From Sanderia malayensis (lineage: Eukaryota; Cnidaria; Scyphozoa; Semaeostomeae; Pelagiidae), in NCBI GenBank assembly GCA_013076295.1, contig RQOL01000718.1, forward strand, positions 4,030,001-4,094,000: a stretch of 64,000 bases of DNA. Direction: 5' to 3'. Position 1 is the first letter of the stretch. Each line of letters starts with the position of its first letter. A model generated the notes under the pieces. It saw nothing but the letters and a program-made list of their open reading frames with translations, was not told where the DNA came from and searched no databases. Made by a program: the position numbers and the translations under genes. Shown here piece by piece: positions 50,053 to 60,599 of this stretch.

Positions 50053-50910
50053 TTCTCAAAATGTAAATTGAATGGGTTAGGCCCTTTTCCTTTGACAACG
50101 ATTAACCAAGCAGCGAAGAAGGCGAAATCTCAAACCCACAAAGCTTGACTGCAAAACCTGTGCTATAAACAAGGTGTATTTTTACCAACGTATATCAGTG
50201 GAGTTACCAGTTATTGCTTGTTACTGATGTCTTCATGGCAAGGAAGGACCAGCCATTTTTTGCTTGTACATTTCTTTTCATTTCACCTCCGAAAGTCCCA
50301 TGCAATGTCATCGTTACGTCATCCTTTGAAATGCACACAGGGCGTCCAGAAATATATGCAACAACAGGTGGAACATCATAACAGAAAGGTTTTGAAACTT
50401 ATGTTGGAAATGTCATGGAATTCAAAGTCAGATCTCGTATAACGAAGTCAACAAAATATGTTTTGTTATGTCAAATCTAGCGATATTGCATTTCAAACAC
50501 ACCATAGGATCATCATGTGTTCATAAATGAAGCATTATAGTCCGTCTTTTTTGCGGAAAGTTTTCGATTTTTAACTTTCTAACCGCCTTTCCTACAGAGC
50601 TGGAATCAGTCTTGAAATTATGAAAAGGTCCCAAATAGCAGCCTTTCAATATTTGCGGGCCACGGTCCCTCTTCTTTAATCGATATGACATTTTTAACTC
50701 AACACATGTCAACACAAAATGTTCGTGTAACAATTTAGTGAACCATGAGTTACTTGTTCGATGCGGAAACTCATCCATTGCTGTTGTGTGCTTGGAACAG
50801 CTGCGGGTTGGAAACCGAAAGGTCTGTGGTTCGAGGCCAGATATCTACAAGCTGGTTTTTAAATTTTTCAAAGAAATTTGTGGAAACACATTAGAAGGAC
50901 AATTGCATAT
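50053..50910. other. Upstream of FAM241B, no gene seen
   Basis: The sequence near 50800-50845 (CTGCGGGTTGG then GTGGTTCGAGGCC) looks like a degraded tRNA-type B box and may be another SINE fragment. No coding frame is supportable. Confidence 0.4.
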
Positions 50911-51000
50911 CTTCAATCGTCAGTTGCAGTAGCGCAGTGGTAGTGCTACGGGGAAAGTAACCAACAAGGTAAGTGGTGCAAATTGCGTTACTTGAGAAAT
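50911..51000 (+). repeat. tRNA-like SINE head, copy 1
   Basis: CAGTTGCAGTAGCGCAGTGG carries an A-box-like TAGCGCAGTGGTAGTGC. The B-box side is degraded (AAGTGGTGCAAATTG). Confidence 0.55.
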
Positions 51001-51053
51001 GAATTTATTACATTTAAATCAACTGAAATAGAATGAAATGGTCATTTGCATCA

Positions 51054-51140
51054 TTTCGATCATCGGTTGCAGTAGCCTAGAGGTAGTGCTACGGGGTGTG
51101 CACCGACCAGGTAAGTTGTTCGAGTTCAGCTGAAGGTAAG
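51054..51140 (+). repeat. tRNA-like SINE head, copy 2
   Basis: CGGTTGCAGTAGCCTAGAGG followed by CTACGGGGTGTGCACCGACC and a B-box-like TTGTTCGAGTTCAGC. It is the same family as copies 1 and 3. Confidence 0.6.
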
Positions 51141-51796
51141 AAATCGGAATTCAGGTAGGTATAGATTTCATTTATCAATTTAGAAGCTAGCTCAAAAAAA
51201 TTTCAATAGTATATGTATTAAAATAATTAGATAATTTGACAAATTCGCTGAGATAAATTAAAAGAACGTCATGTCATTGTTAGAAAACCAAAAGGGGACA
51301 TCGCGCAATTCGTAGAAAAGTTAGGAGGGGCATGGAGGAATTGTTAGAAAGTAAAAGGGGGACGTTGTTCAGCAGGTAAAAACCCAAAGGGGACATCGTT
51401 CGATTGATAGAAAACTAAGGGGGACGTAAATTCGCTCTGCGCTATCTCTAGAGGTGTTTTCTTGTAACAAAAATTTGATCCGCCTCCCCTTATTTTTTAG
51501 GCGGGAGTTCAATGTCCCCCTATTTTTTGTTAACACTCAAGCCATGGGTCCTTACTGTAAGCGTGCATTAGAAGTAAGGATGGAGGGCTTCAGGTGTAAC
51601 TGGAGACAGAGTTGAAGGAGTAGATATGCATGGAGATAGAGCCTTAGAGATAGGTGTAGATTTAGATGCAGGTAGAGTTGGCGTAATTGCAGATAGAGTT
51701 GCAGACATAGATAGAGTTGTGGATGTATAGAGTTGTGGAATTAGATAGAGTTGTTAGTTAGTTAGTTAGTTTGATAGAGAATTATAATTTACCTAC

Positions 51797-51884
51797 CTTA
51801 GCTCGTCTCGAACTTGAACCACTTACCTGGTCGGTTGCACACCCCGTAGCTCTACCACTGCGCTACTGCAACCGATGATTGAAG
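51797..51884 (-). repeat. tRNA-like SINE head, copy 3 (best preserved)
   Basis: On the minus strand: CGGTTGCAGTAGCGCAGTGG, A box TAGCGCAGTGGTAGAGC, and B box GGTTCAAGTTCGAGAC. Copy 2 and copy 3 face each other about 660 bp apart, so the pair may also be the termini of one element. An AGATAGAGTTG-type degenerate tandem repeat lies between them at 51600-51770. Confidence 0.65.
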
Positions 51885-52099
51885 AGAAGTAAATGTCGCA
51901 TTTATTTTGTTCACAGGTTTCAATTAAATTCAAATTAAGAAAAAATTAAAACCAAACTGCTTGTAACATGATTTGAACAGCAAACTTGATGGTTTGTCAT
52001 CCTGTGGCACTGCCACGAAGACACTGCAAACGACTTCTTCAAGTGAGAAAACTCTTATTATTGTTATTTACCAGAAGTCAGTTGTTTTTAGAAGAATAA

Positions 52100-52170
52100 A
52101 AAGACAATTCACAGGTAGCTGGATTCGAACGGCAGATCTGGCAGTTGCCATCTGATGGTATTACAATAAC
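52100..52170 (-). repeat. tRNA-like fragment
   Basis: The minus strand reads CCGTTCGAATCCAGCTACC, a good B box with part of an acceptor-like tail. No matching A-box half folds with it, so I treat it as a tRNA-derived repeat. Confidence 0.35.
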
Positions 52171-52631
52171 AAGTCTAGCACAAACGATGTTTGCAATGAT
52201 GCTTCTGTCGTTCTGAACACTTTTAATCCTATTCCAATTATTAGCATTGACAATATCTCTGATAATTAATGGTAGATAATTAAATACAATGGTGGCGGTG
52301 TAATAATTATAGCTATTAATAACGAATAATGACTGAAATATACTTCTATGAGTTCATCGAAAATTGTAACAAGCTGTCCAAATGTTTAAACGACGCAACA
52401 ATAAAACTAATAAAAAACAGTGAATGTATTTATCCCAACACAACTACCCAATTTAAAGACATCGAGACTGATTTAGCAGCAATGCAATGGTTTAGCAATG
52501 CTACAAATCGCCATAAAAAGTATTTGTGAAATAGATAGCTACTTACAAAGAACGCGTATATATTGTCAAGACACAAGCAACAGAGTATAAGCTACGTTAC
52601 ATGTGATTATACATCATTATGAAAGAGTGTA

Positions 52632-52844
52632 TACCGTAATGCGTCGATTAAACGCCCCCTTCTGTTAAACGCCCCCTCGAATAAAGGCCCCTATTTTAAA
52701 ATGTTTTTCAATAAACGCCCCTCGAATAGACGCCCCCAAAATATGAATAGACGCCCCCAAAATATGAATAGACGGCCCCTTGAATAGACGCTTAATATAA
52801 AAAATAATTAACGCCCCGGGACGCTTAATAGAAGCATTACGGTA
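52632..52844. mobile_element. TA-flanked MITE with CCGTAATGC ends
   Basis: Left end TA-CCGTAATGCGTCGATTAA. The right end inverts to TA-CCGTAATGCTTCTATTAA. The body repeats ATAGACGCCCCC units. It shares layout and the CCGTAA start with the 28.8 and 53.2 kb MITEs but is a separate family. It lies just 3' of the LRMDA stop codon. Confidence 0.78.
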
Positions 52845-52924
52845 TTGGCTGCTGCTACTCTAGCAAAAGCGCCAACGGTTGTTCAGTCAACTCCTTGCAC
52901 AATAATCCATACAGCGTAAATAAA

Positions 52925-55489
52925 TTATAAGTCGTTGTTTACGATAAATCGATTTCCTTCCGAATGCTTTCCGTAATAAACATAACGGCATTTTCCGTAA
53001 GTTGCCCCATGGTGATCATCTTCGGAAGATGCAGTTGGAAGAGGAGTGTAGTTGTCATCTTGGGAATCAGTGTCCGAGGACGAATCGTTAGTTGCCTGCA
53101 ATATATGTGATAAGTTAATGAGACAAAATGGTGACAAATATGATCTTATGAAAGCGTTAATACATCTCAGATCATTAATTTGCCATGAAAGCCCCCGGGG
53201 GCTTATTTGCAAAAACGAAATTTTAGCTGGATTATTGTTCAGTATTAAGCAAAATAAAAGCCATACGATGCAGCCAACCAATGAAGTTATTGGTTTAAAC
53301 TTGCTGCTATTTGCCATACATTCACTAAACAACTTCAATGTCTGGAAACTTGGACTCAATATCCTTGCAAATGATTATCAGGATGGGGGCTTATTCGAGA
53401 GGGGCTTATTCAGAGGTGGGAGGCTTATTCGAGGATTTACGGTAGATCATTATCTTTGGGATGAAGACATTTTGCTGCATTCTTATAATTTTCTGTTGTA
53501 ACATACACAGTTTAACCTTGATAAGTCAAACAACTAGAGCAGTCAGAAATTTGGTCAGATGAAGAAAATCTCAAAATAAACTTTTACTTATAAGGTTGAA
53601 AATAACATGCAGATTATAAATGAAAAATTTCAAGTCAGAAAGGGAAGATAGACCTTCAATATACGAGCAAACTTAAATTACATAATATGACAATGTGATA
53701 TAATCAGATTCAAATATGATAAAATGCAAACTTTTTACCTCCTCAGCTGAAACAAGCTTCATTAATGCACCAACTCTTCCTCCCTCCTTTCTCTCATCTT
53801 GTCTGACTGGGGTTGAGTCCAAAAACTTCAGTTTTGGAAGTCGATACAAAACGTAATATCTGAAATTAAAGCTCCATATATTCCAAAAATGCACAAATTA
53901 AGCAAAAGGTATGCAAATACTGAATAGTTGATAAAACGGGAAGTTAGGTTCAAGAGGAGACATTTTACAACATATTTTTTCAGACCAGTAACAAAACTTT
54001 CTTAAGAATTTCTCAATTTCGGCACTAGAAACTTCTTAAGGCTTTGATGGCAACAATTGAAAAGTTTTACGGCACCAGACATGCTTATTGATGGAGATGC
54101 AATGTTATTGCGTTAATAAAAATTTTGAAATCAACTGTATATAGTTATTATTATTGTATTATAGTAGACATCGTTATTATATCACTACACAATTTTTTTA
54201 TAAGAAAGTAGGGCTCGGCTTGTAAAAAAGTTAAGAAAGTTCAGTACTGGGTTTGTAAAACATAAGAAAGTTGAAAAATTTAAATTCTTGTGTTTTCAAA
54301 CGCAAATTGTCCTACCAGGCAAATGTGAGTTTGGGTGCGAAAAGGAAACTCTAGTTTGGTGAATAAAAACGAAGCTTTCTCGCGCATGCACAGTAACACA
54401 AAACTAGTCAAATTTTTCCAAGAAAGTCTTAAGAAAATTTTAGTACTGAAATTCGGAAATAGCTAAGAAAGTTTGAGAGCTGGGCTGAAAAAATACTTTC
54501 TTATAAAAAAACCTTGTATGACAACATTCAACTTTTTGTGCTTGCATGATAATTTGTTCATAAATTTTCTGAACCATTTAACTGCCTTAGGTTTCAAATA
54601 TCCAGTACTGAACTTCTTTAATTCCTTGAATGAACCAAGCAGTGATTTCTTAAAGAGCAATTTCTTGTAAAAAAAATGTTTACCTGTAGCGTTGGTAGTC
54701 TTCGTCATCCTTGTCCATGCTAATCAGTTGGTTTGGACAAGCCGGGTTCCCCAGAAGACTTAGATAAGCTAAATTTGGTAATTTTGAAGACACACCATCG
54801 AGAACTTTCTCTAAATTCACCAAGTGAGCTCAAATTAAGGAAAATAAATTATGCATCACATAAATAATTCGTAGAAACCATCACTGCTCCATATCTTATT
54901 TGTTTATTGAAATGTGAAGAAAGGATATATTATTTTTGTTCATTGTGAGCGTCTGTAATGTTGGCATTTCAATGAATTCAATGTTATCCTGCAGTTGGTT
55001 GTTATCCAGTAATAGTTCTTCCAAGACATGGAATCCAACCAAACCTTTCAAAGACCTAAAAAATTATACTTTTCATAATTCACTTTAACTGTGGCAACAA
55101 AAATTAATATTTTACTACATTGCTAACATTTCTAAGTTATTTAATGCATAAGAGAGATGGTTTAGGCACCTCAGTCGATTGTAGCTGAGGTCAAGACGTT
55201 TGGCGACATGTCCATATTTTCTCGACAACCAAGGCGGTATGCATTCACAATCTTGTCCAGCAAATGTCAACTATTAACAAAGAGTACATCCATATGTTAT
55301 TATAAATAAAAGCAAATCACATTATCTAAAGTGCTCTTACCACTCGTAAATGTGTAAGAAAAGAGAGTTGTAGCAAAAACCTGAAGCATTAAAACAACCT
55401 TAATGGAATGATAGATTGGCCTAAATTAAGAATTTTCTATGACATATAAACAGATATCTCACATGTCCGTCGGCAAATATGGTCTCCAT
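52925..55489 (-). CDS. LRMDA: LRMDA, leucine-rich melanocyte differentiation-associated protein
   Basis: Six exons on the minus strand (55463-55489, 55170-55270, 54929-55055, 54684-54823, 53739-53859, 52925-53095) give 228 residues (human about 226). Leucine-rich repeats run through [35 protein letters not shown] and [14 protein letters not shown]. An LRR cap follows ([20 protein letters not shown], then KFLDSTPV). The C-terminal block YTPLPTASS...[17 protein letters not shown] is nearly identical to human LRMDA as I recall it. In vertebrates the gene affects melanocyte differentiation, and loss causes oculocutaneous albinism type 7. Its molecular role is unclear. Intron 3 (54824-54928) is U12-type AT-AC and is listed separately. 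The others are GT-AG. Exon 1 (METIFADGH) is short and less certain. MITEs occupy introns 4 and 5. Confidence 0.93.
53190..53444. mobile_element. MITE, inverted copy of the 28.8 kb element, in LRMDA intron 5
   Basis: The right terminus (GAGGATTTACGG then TA at 53443) and the full body match the 28826-29099 element in reverse orientation. The left terminus is eroded to GCCCCCGGGGGCTTATTTGC. It sits between the last two LRMDA exons. Confidence 0.78.
54193..54512. mobile_element. Inverted-repeat element in LRMDA intron 4
   Basis: TTTTTTATAAGAAAGTAGGG at the left pairs with TACTTTCTTATAAAAAAA at the right. Inside are repeated TAAGAAAGTT...AGTACTG motifs. Similar TTTTTATAAGAAAC and AGTTTCTTAA pieces occur near 61003-61090 and 4150, so this is a dispersed family. 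Confidence 0.6.
54824..54928 (-). other. U12-type AT-AC intron of LRMDA
   Basis: The 105-bp intron starts ATATCCTTTC, the minor-spliceosome donor. It ends with branch-point-like TTTTCCTTAAT followed 11 bases later by the AC acceptor (GAGCTCAC). There is no GT donor or usable AG acceptor that keeps frame. With this intron removed, MNKNN joins [10 protein letters not shown] with exactly the residue count of human LRMDA. Confidence 0.88.
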
Positions 55490-56362
55490 GAATCGTTATT
55501 TAACTTCAACAGTTTTCAATTTGCTTTATGGCTTAGGTAAACATTATTTCCAGGTGAGAATGCAACACACATCAAACAGCTGCTTTCAGGAGAGGACGGC
55601 CAAAACAAGAGAAGATAACAAATGAAATGAAATGACGACATCGCACGGCACCGCATTCCACATCATCCAAGAAAGTCACATGACAAACCACTGGTGGTGG
55701 AAGTATTCAGACTTTTTGCACGAGTTTCGATTATCGTCACACACCGCCAGATTTGAAAACTCCAGGCTCAGTTGTCAAATTTTTATAGGTGTCTGAAAAT
55801 TTCGATTTTGGAATTTCAGCAATAATAGATTTCAGCAAATGATTCTCAATCAGGAGAATGTGTACGCTCAGTTTGAAAATCAAAAATAAAGTTCAAATCT
55901 TTCTTGATGTGACTTCACCATGAAAAAAACAATATAATTAAACCAAGCAAACAAAAAATCTCAATAATAAACACATGTGACTATGATAATAAATTGCTAT
56001 GCAAAATATTGCGATTAGTTTTATTTTATTTCTGCGACTTCTACCCATGAAAATACTGTGGCAAGGAACTTGGCGTTCCCGTCCCAGCCAGACCGACGTG
56101 ATTTTTTATAAGACTGGACTGACAGCGACTTAGCAGCATCAGATACATCTTAAAAAGCCAACTCTGAGCGTAAGTAAATAGTTAAAATTTGTGAATTTGT
56201 GAATACTTTAACATACATATATGCCTTGGGAAACTATTTTTGATTTATAAGCTGTTTGTTGAGCTATAAAGAAATGGTTTAGCCTTTTCTTCGGTACGAG
56301 GCAGTTGTTCTGACAACAATGACAACTTAAGAAGCTTGTTCGCCATTAATTTTTGTTTAAAA
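55490..56362. other. Divergent promoter region of LRMDA and DYDC
   Basis: About 870 bp lie between two start codons on opposite strands, a head-to-head arrangement that could share regulation. I see no TATA box in a convincing place. TTTTTATAAGACTGG lies near 56103. Confidence 0.45.
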
Positions 56363-58244
56363 ATGGACTCTGAATATTTGAAGCAACACGTTGGGGATGC
56401 CTTGACAAGGGGTTTGGTTGAAATTTCGCAGAAACGGCCAAATGATCCCATAGAATACCTCGGATTCTGGTTACGCAAATATGTGGAGAACAGAGACTAT
56501 GACTTGAAGGTAAAGCAAAATAAAGTAAAACTAGAACTAGGCGTAGGCCCCCACTAATGTTATGGCTTGTTTCTTGGGTTAAACCAGATGCATCAGAAAG
56601 GTTCTGGATACCTACAATAGTGGGCAAAAGTTCTGGGATGGGAGGATGTGGGTTGACATTTAAGTGTTCAAAAATCCCACCCCCCAGCCCCAGCAAGCAA
56701 TGTTGTCTCTAAAGACAGTCTCATAAAATATTGACAAAATTCCATTTCCAAATCTGATTGAGAACACAACATTGTTTTAGGGGAATGGGGTTGAATAAAA
56801 CCCCCAAAAGGAAGTTTACGGGTTCATGTTTTTTTCATGTTTTTACTTGTGTCGCAAGGACTTGGTGTCCACTATTGCAGGGCTGTGGAATATGACTTTG
56901 TGTTTAACTATTTGAGTACCTAATAACCCCAAAAGCTGTGATCAGAAGAACAACATTAATAGCAATGATGACTGTTATTATTATTACCGTGATTATGATG
57001 ATGATGGTGATGATGATATAACAATAGATGTTTATTGCGTTTGGCATTTTTTAGAAACAACAAGAACTTGTCCAACTTGAACAAGAACGAGAAGAGTACG
57101 AAATTGAGCAGAAACGACTTCAGGCAATGGAAGAAGAACAAAAACTCATAGCCAGACAAGAAGCGTATGAAAAGGCAGCCGCAGAACCAATTGTCGTTAC
57201 TGATACAAAGCCACGACCGATGCCCCCAGAGGTGACAGAGTCATTACCTACCCTTGTTGAAGGGGACGAAGAAGAAAAAAAACCAGAAGGTATCACAGAT
57301 GTTTTTCTCTTCTTTATATCTGAGCATCACAACTTTATGTTAGGTGTGAATACTATTTAGGTATTTACAATCACCAATGGCATAGATAGGAAATTTTATA
57401 GGGGGGCGAGAAATTCAAATTTTCCGACAAAAATTTAATAACCATTGTTTCTTCAAGACTATGAATATAAGATAAGAAAATTAGCTAGAGCTGAACGTAA
57501 ACAGAAGATATTTATTTTCCCACAAGATCAGTTCCGACAAAGCGACAGTTTAGCTCTACAGGGGGTTTTCACCCCTCCCTGACCCCCCTCTATCTATGCC
57601 ACTGACTGTCACGAGTTACCTGCCATCTGGACTGATATGGCTTTCCATTACTTTATCTACTTGTTAGCCACTTGTAATCTCCAACATCTCCCTGTTAAAC
57701 ACGTGTTTGTTTCCCTTGCGACTTTGAAACCTGGCCAATGTCAAATGTACTCAGTTTGTTGCATAAGCCAGTCGGTTTGCTCTTTGTTTGATGAGTTTTA
57801 AGTTGAGTTGTTGTTGATAGTCTTAGCCGATGGCTTTCGTGTGATTAGGCATTGCATGTTGTTTTGTTGTTGTTTTGTAGATGGACCTCAAGAAAATGTC
57901 TCAGCGATTGAAAATGTTGAAGAGAAGGAAACAGAACCTCCTGGAGAAGAACAAGGTGCGCTGGGATTGATTGAGATCATGTTTTAAGTTTCTTTATTTA
58001 AGTTTCTTTGTTTAGTTTATTTACTTATCAAATTTCTTTTTCATTTTGCTGTTTTTATTGTACCGATTGTGCTGAACTGAATGAAATTGGGTATTTTCAG
58101 TGTATATTTTCATGAAACAAATTTTTTCTTTTAGCTGATAGAGGAGAAACAATAGAGGAAGTTAAGGAAGAAGCAAATGAAGATTTGAAAGAAGAAACTG
58201 AAGAAGAAACCAAAGAAGATCCACAAGAGGAAACTGAACCTTAA
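56363..58244 (+). CDS. DYDC: DPY30-motif protein, DYDC1/DYDC2-like
   Basis: Four exons (56363-56509, 57055-57289, 57881-57955, 58135-58244) give 188 residues (human DYDC1/2 about 177). The first exon is a complete DPY30 motif (MDSEYLKQHVGDALTRGLVE, RPNDPIEYLGFWLRKY), an alpha-helical dimer that docks on amphipathic helices of partner proteins. Human DYDC proteins begin almost identically. Residues about 50-90 form a charged coiled coil (QQELVQLEQEREEYEIEQKR). The tail is strongly acidic (EEETEEETKEDPQEETEP). DPY30-domain proteins of this type are linked to sperm flagella and radial spokes, which I infer here too. Core DPY30 is excluded by the long coiled tail. The vertebrate DYDC1/DYDC2 split is probably later, so I give the family name. 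Confidence 0.9.
57367..57612. mobile_element. hAT-like MITE in DYDC intron 2
   Basis: The element at 57375-57604 begins CAATGGCATAGATAGG and ends CTATCTATGCCACTG. The flanking octamers ACAATCAC and ACTGTCAC agree at 6 of 8 positions, consistent with a decayed 8-bp target duplication. It is about 230 bp long and non-coding. Confidence 0.72.
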
Positions 58245-58695
58245 TGTACATAAGAATTTGTCATTGTATTCTAATTTTATCTGTTACACATTGTATCATT
58301 TCTTTCTTATACATATTGTACAAAATTTGCCTCATGAGTTATGTTTCTCAATCTTTTACATTTTCTCAAGAAGAGAGAACCTTGCGTAACCTGACTGAAT
58401 TTTTAAACAATATTCTAATTCCAATATCATGGACGACACTTCTGTGCCCCTATATTGTGGTTAATTTTGGCGTCTTTATGCCATGACGCGGTAACTTGTG
58501 ATCTCTTCAGTCATGACCACCACACGCACGCTCCTTCGCAGGGGGCTCTCAACTGAATTCGGATCCATGGCAATCCGATCATGCCAAATCTCTGTTGTAT
58601 GATAAAAGGTTTCACTGGAGTCTCTTGATCTTTCACGGCCCAGTAATTTACCGTGGCTGCAACATAGACCTATCGAGTTTTCTTGATGACTCTTT
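58245..58695. other. 3' flank of DYDC, no gene seen
   Basis: T-rich sequence after the DYDC stop codon, without a supportable frame. The inverted-repeat element starts at its right edge. Confidence 0.45.
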
Positions 58696-59161
58696 TAGTC
58701 CAGGTGGTGAGTGAGGTAGGTATCACCTGAGTGGGTAATTAATGGGACAAGCATATTCTAGACCAGTTTTTGACGTAGAATCCGAATCTGGATGTTATTC
58801 ATGAAAACGAGGACGCTTTTTTGAGATATTACGTAATATTGCCTCGTTTTGGTCAGAATTCTTAACAGGCTGCGCAACGTGCTGAATTTGCAAACAATTA
58901 GTGGAAATGGTTTTCTTGTGACTATAGTAGCTTAAAGGTATAGCTCGTTTCCTAATCTGGATGCTTTTCATGAAAACGAGGCTGCTTTTTAAGATATTGC
59001 GTAATATTGCCTCGTTTTTGTCAGATTTATAGAAGGCTGCGCAAGTTCTAAATTTGCAAACAACGAGTGAAAATGGTTTTCCTGTTGACAATAGCTAGGA
59101 GGTAAAGCTCGTTTCTTAAAGCAAATGAAGGCAACTTCGGTGTTTTAGAGCAACCTCGCTT

Positions 59162-59482
59162 TCAACCTGTCAAAGAACTACAAGTTGAACCAGATGTAAG
59201 TTTGCCACGGGGCAAATTGACGAACGCTCCAGGCGGCGACGACGGAGCGTTCGTCAATTTGCCCTTTCCGACAACTTGATTAAAGACGAGAAGGGATCTG
59301 TCGGGGAAAATCATCACATCCACAGACTTTACGCAGCCAAGATCGGAGGCCCTGTTGCCTGAGAAGAAGTTGATGCTGAAAAAAGCCAGATCCCGTACCA
59401 ACGCGTACAGGAGGGATGGGGAGTCCCCCGAAGAGAGGATACGGGATTTTAGATGGTCACATATTTTCTCCAGTTTGTCCAT
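59162..59482 (-). pseudogene. Truncated tyrosine recombinase
   Basis: A 106-codon frame with helix-rich LLYALVRDLAFFSINFFSGNRASDLG. The GNRASDLG segment corresponds to the first catalytic arginine box of tyrosine recombinases. The HxxR box and the nucleophilic tyrosine are missing. The frame instead runs into a perfect foldback at 59210-59264 and stops. It cannot be a working recombinase. Confidence 0.65.
59210..59264. repeat. Perfect 21-bp stem with 13-nt loop
   Basis: The 59210-59230 arm (GGCAAATTGACGAACGCTCC plus one base) is exactly complementary to 59244-59264 around the loop AGGCGGCGACGAC. It breaks the recombinase frame. It could be a foldback deletion junction or a structure used by the element. 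Confidence 0.9.
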
Positions 59483-59559
59483 AAAAAGAGGAGAAACTTG
59501 ACGTTATGAGACTCTAGCTATGGATTGTTGCTCTTTCACGACAGAGAGATAATCTTTGA

Positions 59560-59760
59560 CTAAGTGAGCAGCTCCCGGGTTATCAAGGCGTCTTTTCGGT
59601 CTTCAATTTGTGAGGTGTCAACATGGACCAAGGGAGGAGGGCTGACAACGTTGGAGGCTGCTGGACGACCACATTGTTGGCAGAAATGAGAGTCAAAATC
59701 ATTTTGGTGAAGACATGTGACGCATCTTGTCGCCGGTTTCCAAGTGCGCGGTACACACAC
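59560..59760 (-). pseudogene. Zinc-ribbon fragment of the retroelement
   Basis: The frame contains CVTCLHQNDFDSHFCQQCG, a CxxC...CxxC zinc ribbon of the kind found between RNase H and recombinase in tyrosine-recombinase retroelements. It belongs with the flanking pieces and has no independent start. Confidence 0.55.
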
Positions 59761-59954
59761 TGCAAACTAGGAGGCGGGAAAGAGCAAAAAACAGAGGGTG
59801 AGCAGTTGCAGAGGATAAAACCAAGAGAATGAATGATATTGTTGTTTTATTTTAACAGATATATGCATTACAAAACTAAAAAACGACACTTAAGAGGCCA
59901 TAAGATGACCCCAGTGAAAAAATTACAAAGGCAACGCAAAGATAATAAACGGAA

Positions 59955-60599
59955 TCAAACTATCAAAGAAAAAACCCATAGGTCCCATTGAAGAGTTTTG
60001 CTGTGCCAGCCTTGGGTCCTCGTTGGAGGGTATTCTATGGTTCCCAACTGTCGTTTGGCACCGACCAGGAGCTTGTCTGTCGCATGCGATGTTAGAAGAG
60101 GCCACCAAAATTTCCTAGGACAGACATCCGGGACGACCATAGAGACCGAGCAGCCTGAACTCCGTAGAAATCTCAAAAGTGGTCCTTTTAGGACAAACGG
60201 GGGGAAGACGTAGTACCTCTCAAGGGGAGTGAGTTCCTGAGCAAAAACATTCGTGGCGCAGGCTTCTTTCCAGGGGAACGGTGAGTAGAATGGTATTCTG
60301 AAACCATTTTTGCCAATGCGGGCGTTGTCGGCAATGGTCATGAGGTCAAACGTGAGGGCCAAACGAGCGATCGACGATAGACCAAACAGGGTCTGAAAGA
60401 CGACAGTCAATATCGGAACGGAATCGTAGAGTTCATCTGCGAGTTGTTCTGCAGATGGTACGAAGTGTAGGTGGAGAGAAATGTTCAGCCGAAGGGTAAG
60501 TTCGAAAATGTGTTTGATCTCCTCGTTGAGAGAAGGGTTGCGACCTCCTTCATTGTTCCAAAAATGAAAGAGGTTGGTATTATCTACATAGGCATCCAC
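59955..60599 (-). pseudogene. RNase H-like remnant of a reverse transcriptase polyprotein
   Basis: A 214-codon frame beginning AYVDNTNLFHFWNNEGGRNP and continuing LNISLHLHFVPSAEQLADE. This is the RNase H tail pattern (D-N, then W-x-x-x-G-R, then VPS-x-x-x-AD). It is followed by the tail typical of these elements (NVFAQELTPLERYYVFPPF, VPDVCPRKFWWPLL). The polymerase part is deleted and the right inverted arm begins at its 5' edge. Confidence 0.7.

Noticed and set aside
53052..53501. 149-codon plus-strand frame with similar frames at 12186 and 28755
   Set aside because: The similarity comes from the shared MITE. The frame also overlaps the antisense of the last LRMDA exon.
55332..55371. Extra LRMDA exon ending ACGAGTG|GTAAGA
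   Set aside because: Including it either breaks the frame into the next exon or needs a weak upstream donor. Skipping it gives the family-like N-terminus.
59623..59832. Plus-strand 69-codon frame with Cys residues
   Set aside because: It is the antisense shadow of the zinc-ribbon remnant of the retroelement.
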